From NCBI RefSeq assembly GCF_016888165.1, contig NZ_JACSWC010000203.1, forward strand, positions 1-64,000: a stretch of DNA of 64,000 nucleotides. Reading direction: 5' to 3'. Every line of letters starts with the position of its first letter. The first letter of the stretch is position 1. Below, in pieces: positions 8,910-17,811 of this stretch. Made by a program: the position numbers and the translations under genes. The notes below the pieces were generated by a model, which worked only from the letters and a program-made list of their open reading frames with translations, made no database searches and was not told where the DNA came from. Source of the stretch: Halomicronema sp. CCY15110 (GTDB taxonomy: Bacteria > Cyanobacteriota > Cyanobacteriia > Phormidesmidales > Phormidesmidaceae).

Positions 8910-10022
8910 CTATGGCTGGCTCAACTCCAAAATCGCGTGATTATCGATCGGGCGATATCGTCCGGCGTCATCGACGGCCCCAAAGGCTTGGAATAACGGC
9001 TGCATTTCAGCCGGAAAATGAGCGTAATCAAAGCGACCATCACCGCTAGAGATATCAGCCCAAAAGTCCTCTAAGTCTGGAGCATAAAACTCAGCCTTGG
9101 CTGTCGACAAATTAAACGGTGGACTCATGAGAAAGCGCACCATGAAATTTTGGGAGCGATCGCGCATCCACTGACGCGACGTGACTTGTAAATCGGGCCA
9201 GTCGGGCACCGCTTGCACCCGATGACTCTCGACGGCCAACTGCCACTGACTAGACAGTTGCGGCGTTAGCGTCAGCAACCGATAGGGGTGGGGATAGCTG
9301 ACCAACGACCCCGTGGTAATTTCCCACAAGTCGCCCTCCTGGGCGATGTCTTGCACATGTAGGTGCCCGGTAAACAAGAGGTTGACTTGGCCCTCGCGTA
9401 AACGCCGGATCAACTCATTTCGATTTTTCGTGATGTAGCGCCGCCCCATGGGATGCCGGGCCTGACCGGGCAAATGTTCCAACACATTATGGTGAATGGC
9501 GACCATCACCCAATCGCCGCGTAACTGTTCCAGCGTGGCCGACAGCCAATCTAGTTGCTCCGCATCGACAAACCCAGAGAATAGCTGTTGCCCTGTCTCG
9601 TCAAAGGCAATCGAGTTCAGGCCAATTAAATGTACATTGGGCAGAATTTCTTGATGATAATAGGGGCGATCGCTGCGGTAGCCAAAATCGCGATAAAGCT
9701 GGGGAAAGTCCGTCAGCCCAATCGTGTGCTCGTCCCCATCGCGGGTAATAATGTCGTGGTTGCCCGGCACCACATAGGCCGGAAAGGGCAGCTGTTTGAG
9801 ACGGTTAATCAACCATTCGTGGTTTTCGCGCTCGCCATGCTGAGTGAGATCCCCCGGCAGCAGCAAAAAGTCGAGAGCCTGCGTTTCGAGCGATCGCAAA
9901 ATCTGCTCAATGGCGGGAATGCTGACTTCCACCAAATGAAATCGCTGAGGCGTGTGGGCGATGGTGTGCGGTAACGCGATGTGAGGGTCGCTGATGATGG
10001 CAAAACGCAAAGGACGAACCAT
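8910..10022 (-). CDS. Calcineurin-like metallophosphoesterase
   Basis: A 370-residue metallophosphoesterase. The motif set is ISDPH (Asp12, His14), LPGDLTQHGERENH, VPGNHDI and FTGHLHVQD, giving the two-metal site of the CpdA/3',5'-cyclic nucleotide phosphodiesterase-like group. The C-terminal ~100 residues are an extra domain with no clear identity. I chose the start at 10022 (MVRPLRFAIISDPH), since the metal motif normally lies within the first 15 residues; an in-frame ATG 93 nt upstream would add a Cys/Phe-rich stretch. Substrate is unknown. It is transcribed away from the gene at 10144, with ~120 nt of shared upstream sequence. Confidence 0.88.
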   Translation of the reverse strand: MVRPLRFAIISDPHIALPHTIAHTPQRFHLVEVSIPAIEQILRSLETQALDFLLLPGDLTQHGERENHEWLINRLKQLPFPAYVVPGNHDIITRDGDEHTIGLTDFPQLYRDFGYRSDRPYYHQEILPNVHLIGLNSIAFDETGQQLFSGFVDAEQLDWLSATLEQLRGDWVMVAIHHNVLEHLPGQARHPMGRRYITKNRNELIRRLREGQVNLLFTGHLHVQDIAQEGDLWEITTGSLVSYPHPYRLLTLTPQLSSQWQLAVESHRVQAVPDWPDLQVTSRQWMRDRSQNFMVRFLMSPPFNLSTAKAEFYAPDLEDFWADISSGDGRFDYAHFPAEMQPLFQAFGAVDDAGRYRPIDNHAILELSQP

Positions 10023-10143
10023 AGTGTGTGTATCGCTGGCAAAACACAAAAACTGGCTCCAGCCTAGCCCAAAGCTCTCTGCAACAGCTTCACCAACGCT
10101 GGTTCTACCGTACATTTCTGACCAGATCTAGCGCCGTATTTCC

Positions 10144-10554
10144 ATGTGCAAACTCTTCGTCTATGGCACGCTGAAGCCGGATGAGTCCGCTTATGCCAAC
10201 TATTGTGCGCCCCACGTGATGCGGGCCGAGGTCGCTCTTATGCAGGGGCAGCTATTTCACTTGCCGCAGGGCTATCCGGCCATGACTGTGGGCGATCGCT
10301 GGGTGACCGGGGCCTTACTCACCTTGCGAGACGAAGCGGCGATCGCCCACATCGATCAGTTCGAAGACTACGATCCCACCCTTCCCGCCACGAGCAATCT
10401 ATATCAACGACTCCAGCGTCCAGTTTTCGCCACAACCCAAGCCCCCTTGGGCACCGCTTGGGCTTACCTGATGGCCGCCGAGAGAGTGATCGCCCTCGGC
10501 GGTATACCAATTGACGAGGGCATTTGGTCAAGACGCACCTTCCCCTCGATTTGA
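10144..10554 (+). CDS. Gamma-glutamylcyclotransferase-fold (AIG2-like) protein
   Basis: A 136-residue protein with the family opening CKLFVYGTLKPDES, whose YGTL loop binds substrate, and an acidic segment IDQFEDYDP that supplies the catalytic Glu position. Relatives release 5-oxoproline from gamma-glutamyl amines or dipeptides, but many members are uncharacterised. Cytoplasmic, of normal length. Confidence 0.85.
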   Translation: MCKLFVYGTLKPDESAYANYCAPHVMRAEVALMQGQLFHLPQGYPAMTVGDRWVTGALLTLRDEAAIAHIDQFEDYDPTLPATSNLYQRLQRPVFATTQAPLGTAWAYLMAAERVIALGGIPIDEGIWSRRTFPSI

Positions 10555-10688
10555 ACCGCCCCTGTCGTGGCGGGCAGCCTTGGGCAAATACCCCCCATGC
10601 GCAAATAAGTCCCCAGATCTGATTGGTTTGAACATTGGCTAATTCCTGAACTCATGTAAGGTGGGTAAGATGTGTTTTTTCGAGCCGT

Positions 10689-12137
10689 ATGGTGGATGCA
10701 CTTTCCTGCTTTAATTTCTTCGGCAGTTTCCTGGGGATCCCCCCCTTCTCAGTAACTTGGCCGCCCTTTTTGGCCGAAGTCAATGAAGCGGAAATTGAAC
10801 CTTTAGTATTGGCCGGCGTGTTGCTGAGCCTGATCACTGTTTATCTTGCTGCCAAGATCGGTGGCGAATTGTGTGCCCGGGTCAATCTCCCCCCGGTGCT
10901 GGGTGAGTTGCTCGGGGGCGTCGTTGTCGGCGTGTCAGCCTTGCATCTCATCGTCTTTCCAGAAGGGGCGGGCGAGTCCGGCTCAGTACTCATGCAGCTG
11001 GTCGAAAGCACCAGCAGCGTCGGGCCAGAAGGGTTGCTTTCCGTCTTTCGAGGAGAAAGCGAAGTGGTCTCGGTGCTCGCTGAGTTGGGAGTGATTATCC
11101 TGCTATTTGAGATTGGCCTCGAATCGGATTTGAAAGAGTTGATCCGGGTGGGGCCACAAGCCGCAATCGTCGCTGTCATTGGCGTGGTCGTACCGTTCGC
11201 GCTAGGTACCGCTGGCCTCATTGCGCTGTTCAATATTGCTACGGTGCCAGCGGTGTTTGCCGGAGCTGCTCTCACGGCAACGAGTATTGGTATTACTGCC
11301 AAAGTGCTCGCAGAGATTCAAAAACTGAGCTCTAAAGAAGGGCAAATTATCATTGGTGCTGCCGTCTTGGATGACGTGCTCGGCATCATTGTGCTGGCAG
11401 TGGTCGCCAGCCTTGCCAAAACCGGCGAAATTGAAATCAAAAATGTGGCGATTTTGATTGTCAGTGCAGCTGTTTTCTTGGTTGGAGCCATCTTGGTCGG
11501 TCGTTTGCTCAGCCCCCTCTTTGTCGGGCTAGTGGACAAAATGGAGACCCGGGGTGAGCTGATTATTAGCTCGCTGGTTTTTGCCTTTGCACTGTCTTAT
11601 ATTGCTGCGACCATTCAGCTAGAGGCGATTCTCGGAGCCTTTGCAGCGGGGCTGATTTTGGCCGAGACGCCTAAACATAAGCAATTGGAAGAGCAGATTA
11701 TTCCTATTGCGGATATGTTGGTGCCCGTCTTTTTTGTGACGGTGGGGGCTCGCACCGATGTGAGTGTGCTGAATCCACTCGATCCGGCCAACCGCGAAGG
11801 GCTCATCATTGCCTCTTTCTTGGTGATAGTCGCCATCGTCGGCAAAGTCGTCACCGGGTTTGCCGTATTTGGTCAACCAGGCGTCAATCGATTGGCGATC
11901 GGGGTCGGAATGATCCCCCGAGGCGAGGTGGGCTTGGTCTTTGCGGGTGTCGGCTCGGCGAGTGGTGCCCTCTCAGAATCCTTGGAAGCGGCCATTATTG
12001 TGATGGTTATTTTGACCACCTTTGTGGCACCGCCCTTACTGCGCGTGGTCTTTAAAGATTCCGACAGCATTCCTCCAGACGAAGAAGTCCAGGTGGCGGC
12101 GAGTACTTCCTCGGAAGAACAGCCTTCAGCCTCCTGA
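10689..12137 (+). CDS. Cation:proton antiporter, NhaS3-like (CPA2)
   Basis: A 482-residue polytopic membrane protein with about 12 hydrophobic helices. Family features are LPPVLGELLGGVVVG in the second helix, a loop rich in Ser/Glu, LGVIILLFEIGLESDL, AALTATSIGITAKVL and VLDDVLGIIVLAV (the ion-binding Asp-Asp). Overall it resembles cyanobacterial NhaS3, a Na+/H+ antiporter of the thylakoid membrane needed for salt and pH homeostasis. The tail is a short acidic cytoplasmic segment. The N-terminal extension before VNEAEIEPLVLAG is variable, so the exact start is uncertain. The gene stands alone and is followed by a GC-rich hairpin. Confidence 0.9.
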   Translation: MVDALSCFNFFGSFLGIPPFSVTWPPFLAEVNEAEIEPLVLAGVLLSLITVYLAAKIGGELCARVNLPPVLGELLGGVVVGVSALHLIVFPEGAGESGSVLMQLVESTSSVGPEGLLSVFRGESEVVSVLAELGVIILLFEIGLESDLKELIRVGPQAAIVAVIGVVVPFALGTAGLIALFNIATVPAVFAGAALTATSIGITAKVLAEIQKLSSKEGQIIIGAAVLDDVLGIIVLAVVASLAKTGEIEIKNVAILIVSAAVFLVGAILVGRLLSPLFVGLVDKMETRGELIISSLVFAFALSYIAATIQLEAILGAFAAGLILAETPKHKQLEEQIIPIADMLVPVFFVTVGARTDVSVLNPLDPANREGLIIASFLVIVAIVGKVVTGFAVFGQPGVNRLAIGVGMIPRGEVGLVFAGVGSASGALSESLEAAIIVMVILTTFVAPPLLRVVFKDSDSIPPDEEVQVAASTSSEEQPSAS

Positions 12138-12146
12138 ATAGGATCT

Positions 12147-12172
12147 GAGGTGGGCGATCGCCCCCACCTCAT
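12147..12172 (+). terminator. Hairpin after the antiporter gene
   Basis: TGAGGTGGG pairs with CCCACCTCA across a HIP1-containing loop, 10 nt after the stop codon. The stem is strong but no T tract follows, so intrinsic termination is only likely, not clear. Confidence 0.45.
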
Positions 12173-12586
12173 GCCCACATTTCCTCAAGGCATGTGCCAT
12201 AGTTCGGTGTTGTGCCCTAGTTGTTACCAGCTAGGGCACGTTGATAGCTATGAGCGACTCCATTCAGCACTCACAACTAGACCAAATTCGTCGGTCTGTG
12301 TGGTTTCACCTCACCAGCCCCGTGCAGCAATTGGTGGTTAGGCTAGCGCGCGATCGCAACTATCCTTTAGCCATCATTCTCTTTTTTTAACCGCGACCAA
12401 TAATTTACTCGCTCCTTCATAACGCTTGTGGGGGAGTCCAGTCAGTAGTGTCGAAAAGAATCTTAGGTAAGCCAAAGTAATCAGCATGTCAATCACGGTT
12501 CAGAAAAACTTCCAGTGAATCAGAACTAAGTTGACTTCGGCTCATCGCCTTATTCAGCATTGATACTTCCTTGATTGCATGTTTTT
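12173..12586. other. Non-coding stretch
   Basis: No supportable gene. The 63-codon frame starting at 12150 has no ribosome site or family resemblance. This part is not shared with the downstream duplicated unit. Confidence 0.5.
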
Positions 12587-13151
12587 ACGGAAGCCATTAG
12601 TCCGTAAGATATGTAAAGTTTATACAAAGAAAACCGCTGCGTTCAGGTCTTAATGACTAAGAAATTATACGGAAACCGCTTTAGTTTCCTTTAGTAGAAT
12701 TTCATGATCGCGCAGCGAGTTTTTCGAGGCTCTGATGGTGCAAATCTACCAAATACGGTGATGTCAGGGTCGGAAAAGACAATACTAGCCCGTGAAGATC
12801 TATAGGATTTCTAGAATTCCTCGGCGCAACTTAAGGAGCGTACGACTTTCTAGAAGAGAACGAGTTGGCGAGAGTTCAGGGCAAAAAAATTGATTTTAGC
12901 TTGATTAAAAACTTAAACTGTCAAGCTTGAGTTTTTAATCCGCATTAGCATTTCTTTCTTCGCTCCCCAAGACCGCAGCAAGATTTTTTCCCTGAGCAAA
13001 AAGCCTATTCGGGGTCCTTCAGCGTGCACTTTTGGGACTCTAAATTTCTTGCCAAATTCTCACATCCCAACCATTATCGGTTACTGTTTCAGCGTCTTTT
13101 TCGCCCTGGTTTCACCGGTTCATTATCTGAAAACACCTTCAGGGAAAAACC
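12587..13151 (+). repeat. Upstream copy of a duplicated leader region
   Basis: This ~565-nt non-coding region is repeated, diverged, at 14793-15370. Shared blocks include AAGAAAACC-CTGCGT, AAATTATACGGAAAC-GCTTTA, CTCTGATGGTGCA, GTGATGTCAG-GTCGGAAAAGAC and the last ~50 nt before the start codon, with TTCAGGGAAAAACC serving as ribosome site. Each copy sits directly before one of two paralogous genes, so promoter, leader and gene were duplicated together. Conservation over several hundred bases of non-coding DNA suggests a long regulated 5' leader. Confidence 0.7.
12903..12940. repeat. 11-bp inverted repeat in the leader
   Basis: GATTAAAAACT and AGTTTTTAATC are separated by 16 nt. This hairpin is inside the upstream leader copy and I do not see it at the matching place in the second copy. 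Confidence 0.7.
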
Positions 13152-14612
13152 ATGAAACTCATTAGTCTGAATGAAAACACGGTCAAGTTTGGGCCAAGTA
13201 CCTCAGAGGCAAGCTTAAAAGCCAGCGGTGCCGCTAGCATTACGTTTGGCAGCACCACAATTTACATCGGTACCTTCCAAGCATCGAGTAATAATCAAGA
13301 CCCCATTGTGACCAGTTTCACCAATGGCAGTCGCAACTGGACGCAATACTACGACACCTCTGGGATTGATGGTCGGGGTGTGGGCTTGCTGTGGGACGGG
13401 GTATCTCAAAACTTGTACGGGGTATTCACGGCTGATGGCGGCTCCCAGGGCGGCAATACTTTTGGGCAAGCCACTCAAGGCGGTTGGCTGTCGGGCTATG
13501 GCTCGGGTGGCGGGCCGAAGGTGAGTGTATTGCTCAAGCTCAACCCCACGACAGGGGCATCGGAGGCGGGAACGTTCATCCGCGCCCAACTTTCCAACGG
13601 TAATACCAATACCCTGACGCCTGTCGATTTAGATTTCGTTGACAATCAAGTCGTCTTTTTCGGTGACTCTTTCTTCACCCCTCTGGATGTGAATGGCCAG
13701 CGGTTCAACAACCAAAATCCAGCTTTCACCAGTCCATTTGACTATCGGGTGGTTTTTAGCACGGATCTGTCGCGAGCGACCAGCGCTGCAGCCATTGGTT
13801 GGAATGGCGTCACGACCTTGGGCGCGGCTGGAGGACATTCGGCAAATCGTTATAGTGGCAGCGGTCTCTTTCTCGCATTGAGCCTGTCTGCCCAAATCGG
13901 CGCAGCCGGATTTGGGCAACCCGTTAACACCTTCGGTAACGTGGTGAATGGTATTAACATTGAGCACATTTTTGACGAGGGGTATTATTTAGCCACTAAT
14001 CCTGATGTTGCTGCTGCTGTCAAAGCCGGATGGGTCAAGTCGGGCTATCGACATTTTCTCGTTGCAGGCTTGGCAGAAGGTCGTGAGCCATTCCAGTTTT
14101 ATGACGAAGCGTTCTACCTTGCCCAAAATGCCGATGTTGCCGCAGTGGTAGGGTCTGGAGCCTTAACGAGTGGGTTACAGCACTTTCTCTCGTTTGGTCA
14201 TGAAGAAGAGCGGGATCCTGCCGCTACGTTTGATAGCAGTGACTATTTGCTGAGCAACCCAGATGTCAAGAATGCTGTTGCTCAAGGTGCGATCGCTAGC
14301 GCATTTACACACTTCGCAAATTTTGGTCTAGCTGAAGGACGTTTTTCAGATGTCCTCTTATTTGATGAAAAGTACTACCTGGCAAATAATTCTGATGTCG
14401 CGCAAGTCGTAAATGCTGGCCTGGTTAGCTCCGGATGGGAGCATTTCCTCGCTTTTGGCCAAACCGAAAAACGTGATCCCAGTGCTGGCTTTAGCCAAGA
14501 TACCTACTTATCACTTCATCAAGATGTGGCGGTGGCGGTAGCCAACGGGGGTATGCCGAGTGCTTTTTATCACTATGCAGCCTTTGGTATTGCTGAAGGT
14601 CGAGTGATTTAG
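13152..14612 (+). CDS. Paralogue of the PEP-CTERM protein, without signal peptide, with five C-terminal repeats
   Basis: A 486-residue protein. Residues ~8-222 are closely similar to the PEP-CTERM protein at 15371 (shared TTIYIGTFQ, NNQDPIVTSFTNG, QYYDTSGIDGRG, LDFVDNQVVFFGDSFF). Compared with that copy, 23 residues covering the signal peptide core and cleavage site are missing at the N terminus. After residue ~222 it diverges completely. From residue 274 to the end there are five ~43-residue repeats of the form FDExYYLxxNxDVAxxVxxGxxxSxxxHFxxFGxxEGR. Such repeats are common in large bacterial secreted, often type I-exported, proteins. There is no PEP-CTERM tail. I infer a cytoplasmic protein or one leaving by a C-terminal signal. 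The ATG is preceded by AGGGA. Confidence 0.8.
   Translation: MKLISLNENTVKFGPSTSEASLKASGAASITFGSTTIYIGTFQASSNNQDPIVTSFTNGSRNWTQYYDTSGIDGRGVGLLWDGVSQNLYGVFTADGGSQGGNTFGQATQGGWLSGYGSGGGPKVSVLLKLNPTTGASEAGTFIRAQLSNGNTNTLTPVDLDFVDNQVVFFGDSFFTPLDVNGQRFNNQNPAFTSPFDYRVVFSTDLSRATSAAAIGWNGVTTLGAAGGHSANRYSGSGLFLALSLSAQIGAAGFGQPVNTFGNVVNGINIEHIFDEGYYLATNPDVAAAVKAGWVKSGYRHFLVAGLAEGREPFQFYDEAFYLAQNADVAAVVGSGALTSGLQHFLSFGHEEERDPAATFDSSDYLLSNPDVKNAVAQGAIASAFTHFANFGLAEGRFSDVLLFDEKYYLANNSDVAQVVNAGLVSSGWEHFLAFGQTEKRDPSAGFSQDTYLSLHQDVAVAVANGGMPSAFYHYAAFGIAEGRVI
13971..14609 (+). repeat. Five protein-level repeats of ~43 codons
   Basis: Tandem units beginning FDEGYYLATNPDV, FYDEAFYLAQNADV, TFDSSDYLLSNPDV, LFDEKYYLANNSDV and GFSQDTYLSLHQDV. 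Each ends near a FG-x-x-E-x-R motif. The DNA is well diverged between units, so the array is old rather than a recent expansion. Confidence 0.85.
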
Positions 14613-14792
14613 CGCTTGAGCCGAAGAGGCAAGGCTCACTGCTCATAAGGCAGTAAATGCGCATTGCCGCTGCTGAATTGAGCGAAGTTTGAGGCTGTAT
14701 CCAGGCTGCTGGCTTCATGAAGTCTTGAACAAAGTTGGGACAGTTGTGTAGAAAATACTGAGGCACTAATACCTGTATCATTCAATATTTTC
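14613..14792. other. Non-coding spacer
   Basis: No gene or clear signal between the repeat-protein stop and the second leader copy. Confidence 0.5.
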
Positions 14793-15370
14793 ACGGAAGT
14801 CAGTAGTCCTCGGTATGTGTGAAGGTCTCATAAAGAAAACCACTGCGTCAGCTTCTCATGATTAGGAAATTATACGGAAACTGCTTTAATTTCCTTTAGG
14901 AGAATTTCATGATGACGTAACTGGATTGTCTGTGCTCTGATGGTGCATGTCTACCAGGAACAAAGTGATGTCAGAGTCGGAAAAGACGATAACTTGCCCG
15001 CGAATGTCGACAGGATGTCTAGGATTCTTCAGCGTTGTTCTTATGAGTGCATAGTTCTAATGAGCACCCAGTTTCCTAGTGGAAGATGAGTTAGTAACCG
15101 TTCGGGTTCAACAAGTTGGTTTTAGGTTTGTCCACAATTTGAGCTCCCAAGCCTGACTTTAAGGTCGGTATCACTGGCGACTACTCGTGTCCCCAGCGGC
15201 GGCAGTATTATCTAGCCGTTTTGGCCGGCACTCGACAGATTCATCGTGAGTCTGCTGGCCGTGTTACCGATCTCCGAACGCTTACTGCACCGCGTCTTCG
15301 TCCCTTTGAAAGTCTTTTTTGCTCTGGTTTCACTGGTTCATCATCTGAAAACACCTTCAGGGAAAAACCC
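14793..15370 (+). repeat. Downstream copy of the duplicated leader region
   Basis: Diverged second copy of 12587-13151, directly before the PEP-CTERM gene. It ends with the near-identical TCATCTGAAAACACCTTCAG and ribosome site AGGGAAAAACCC. A reading frame open from 15221 runs into the gene, but its first 50 codons are leader, not protein: the true ATG is followed by a signal peptide. Confidence 0.7.
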
Positions 15371-16438
15371 ATGAAATCCATTTTTGCGGCTGCGATCGCG
15401 GCTACCTTGGGCTGTTTGAGTGCTCTACCGGCTCACGCTGCGGCGTTGAGTAGCCTGAATAATGGGGTCGTCAAATTTGCCCCTAGTACCTCAGAAGCCG
15501 ATCTGCTTGACCTTAATGCTGCCAGCATTTCATTTGGCGACACCACAATTTACATCGGCACCTTCCAAAAAGGGAGAAATAACCAAGATCCCATTGTGAC
15601 CAGTTTCACAAATGGGGTGCGCGACTGGATTCAGTACTACGACACCTCCGGTATTGATGGTCGGGGCGCTGGCTTACTATGGGATGAAACCTCTCAAAAC
15701 TTGTACGGAGTATTCACAGCTGATGGCGGTTCCCAAGGGACAGAAACCTTTGGGCAGGCGACTCAGGGCGGTTGGCTCTCGGGCTATGGTGCCGGGGGAG
15801 GCGCTGCAGTGAGCGTATTACTCAAGCTCAATCCGAACACTGGTGACTCTGAAGCGGGAACCTTTATCCGCTCTGCCCTCTCCAGTGGCAACACCAATAC
15901 CGTTAGACCAACCGGGCTAGATTTCGTTGACAACCAGGTGGTCTTTTTTGGGGATTCTTTCTTCGCGCCTGTGGATATCAACGGGCAGCGGTTTGATGAT
16001 CTAGCTCCTGGCTTTAATACTCCATTTGAGTATCGGGTCGTGCTAACAACCGATCTGTCACAGGCGACTCGCGCTGAATCTATCGGGTGGAATGGCGTGA
16101 CTGAGTTTAGTCCACTAACGACCGCAACAGGTAGCGAGAATTCTGGCTCGGATGACTCTGAGAACCCGACAGATAGCGGGACGACGGGCGCTGAAGGAGG
16201 AGGAGCCGGGACGCCAGAGGATAGCGGCGGTGCAACGGCTGGCGACGCCACAGGTCAAGACGATACGCCTGCTACTGGTGGTACGGGTGATAGTGGTAGC
16301 GAGATTGTCGATGATATCGAGCCTGGCAAAGAGGCCGAATCAGTTCCAGAACCAGGGGTTTTAGTTGGGTTATTAGCAATTATGGCCGTTGGGGTGTGGC
16401 GACAGCGATCGCACACATCCGCTTCCAAGGCCGCCTGA
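15371..16438 (+). CDS. PEP-CTERM sorting domain protein
   Basis: A 355-residue exported protein. It has a Sec signal peptide MKSIFAAAIAATLGCLSALP with cleavage after AHA (residue ~23), a ~220-residue domain shared with the upstream paralogue, a ~100-residue low-complexity linker rich in Gly, Ser, Thr and Glu, and a C-terminal PEP-CTERM signal: VPEP at about residue 327, a hydrophobic helix GVLVGLLAIMAVGVW, then RQR. PEP-CTERM proteins are sorted by exosortase, often to the envelope or extracellular matrix. No exosortase is in the window. The start at 15371 is fixed by the signal peptide and by AGGGA just upstream. The function of the shared domain is unknown. Confidence 0.9.
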   Translation: MKSIFAAAIAATLGCLSALPAHAAALSSLNNGVVKFAPSTSEADLLDLNAASISFGDTTIYIGTFQKGRNNQDPIVTSFTNGVRDWIQYYDTSGIDGRGAGLLWDETSQNLYGVFTADGGSQGTETFGQATQGGWLSGYGAGGGAAVSVLLKLNPNTGDSEAGTFIRSALSSGNTNTVRPTGLDFVDNQVVFFGDSFFAPVDINGQRFDDLAPGFNTPFEYRVVLTTDLSQATRAESIGWNGVTEFSPLTTATGSENSGSDDSENPTDSGTTGAEGGGAGTPEDSGGATAGDATGQDDTPATGGTGDSGSEIVDDIEPGKEAESVPEPGVLVGLLAIMAVGVWRQRSHTSASKAA

Positions 16439-16459
16439 TCACCCAGAAGCTATAACTAT

Positions 16460-16497
16460 GCGGACTGCGTACCTTAAATGCGAAGCAGTCCGCTTTT
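16460..16497 (+). terminator. Rho-independent terminator after the PEP-CTERM gene
   Basis: GCGGACTGC pairs perfectly with GCAGTCCGC across a 16-nt loop, followed by TTTT. Confidence 0.8.
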
Positions 16498-16584
16498 CCA
16501 TCATCGAAAACAACAGTACGGCTTTGGATTACTCAACCATCTAAGGTCATGCCCATGCTGACGACAGTTACTGTAAAGCCTAGC

Positions 16585-17811
16585 TTAGGGCAACTTCGCG
16601 CCACAGGCTCGGCAGTGCGGCAACAAGCGATAGGTCGAGACGTGACAAGTGGGACATTCCCGCAACTGACCATACCCGCAGTGAGGACAATGGGTTTCGG
16701 CATGATGCAGCTTTTTGGCACAGCGAATGCAGCGACCTTTTTGCACTCGCCCCGCTGCCTGCACCTTGGGATTGAAGACAACTTTTTGGAAAAATTTGAT
16801 CAGGCCAAAGCCCAACAGCGGAATCAGTAAGATATACAGATAGCTCACCAGGAACTGTAGGCCGCCGAGCAAGACGATCGCCAGATCCGTTAGCACCGAA
16901 AAGAGTGCCCCCACCTGCAAAATCTGGAAGACTTTCACAATCAGCGGCACAGTGAAAATCACCAACAGATGCCAACTCAGGAGCGCGACTAGGCCGTAGT
17001 TGCGGCGTTGAGCAAGTTGATGCACCGCCCAGGCGATCGTCAGCAACGGTATCAAAAACAGTCCCTGAAAGAAGATTTGAATCGTGGGGTGCCAAAAGTT
17101 GGCGCGATTATATTGCTGTTCAAGTTGGGCAAATTGTCCGTCATTCATCAGCAGCGAGAGGATAGGTTGACTGCTGGCGTCAGCCACCACCTCCGCCTTG
17201 AGTGCATCAATCTCATCCGTCAAGCTTTCGATCTGAGCGGTGTTGCGATCGAGTTCCTGCTTGGCGTTAGCCGCTTCAACCTCGTTGATCGAGAGTTCTT
17301 CAGACTGTCCGGCTAATGCTTCTAACAGCGTAGAATCGTATTGCTCACGAATTTGGCGGTTAGCCGCTTCGAGGCTAGCGATTTCACCCTCCCGCTGATT
17401 GATGGCGGCCAGGCGCTGCTGATTCGCCGCTGTCTGCACTTGATCGTAGCGGCTGGCATAGGTTTGGCAGATTTCAGAGACTTGTCCTAGGTGTTCGCTG
17501 GTAGTGGTTTGGTAGCGCTCTTGAAGGGACTCCTCTGCTGGCGATCGCACCAGTGCTGCTTGCAGAAACTCGAACGACTTATTCTCGTTCGTTTGCTGTC
17601 GGTAAGCCACCCACTCGCTGTAGCAAGGATGTTCTTGTTGAGGGCTGATCGGCCAATTGCCAACATCATGCAAGCCCCAGAACACATTTGACAAGATAAA
17701 CAGGTCAATCAAAATGATGACGACCAAGCTGACTTTGTTGATGGGCTCGTTGTTGACCTGATTGCTTTTGCGAAAGAAACGGCGCAGACTGCGCTTGAGT
17801 GGATTCGCCAT
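16585..17811 (-). CDS. Membrane protein with coiled coil and C-terminal zinc ribbons
   Basis: A 408-residue protein of unknown function. In order: a basic N terminus, one membrane helix (~26-48, VSLVVIILIDLFILSNVFWG), a long coiled coil (~100-215, rich in Gln, Glu, Ala and Leu), three further hydrophobic segments (~235-335), and a C-terminal double zinc ribbon with CxxC pairs CIRC, CPHC, CPTC and CRAC. The ribbons resemble those of ribosomal L40e or double-zinc-ribbon proteins and should face the cytoplasm. It stands alone, convergent with the PEP-CTERM gene. No annotated family is recognised for the whole chain. Confidence 0.75.
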   Translation of the reverse strand: MANPLKRSLRRFFRKSNQVNNEPINKVSLVVIILIDLFILSNVFWGLHDVGNWPISPQQEHPCYSEWVAYRQQTNENKSFEFLQAALVRSPAEESLQERYQTTTSEHLGQVSEICQTYASRYDQVQTAANQQRLAAINQREGEIASLEAANRQIREQYDSTLLEALAGQSEELSINEVEAANAKQELDRNTAQIESLTDEIDALKAEVVADASSQPILSLLMNDGQFAQLEQQYNRANFWHPTIQIFFQGLFLIPLLTIAWAVHQLAQRRNYGLVALLSWHLLVIFTVPLIVKVFQILQVGALFSVLTDLAIVLLGGLQFLVSYLYILLIPLLGFGLIKFFQKVVFNPKVQAAGRVQKGRCIRCAKKLHHAETHCPHCGYGQLRECPTCHVSTYRLLPHCRACGAKLP

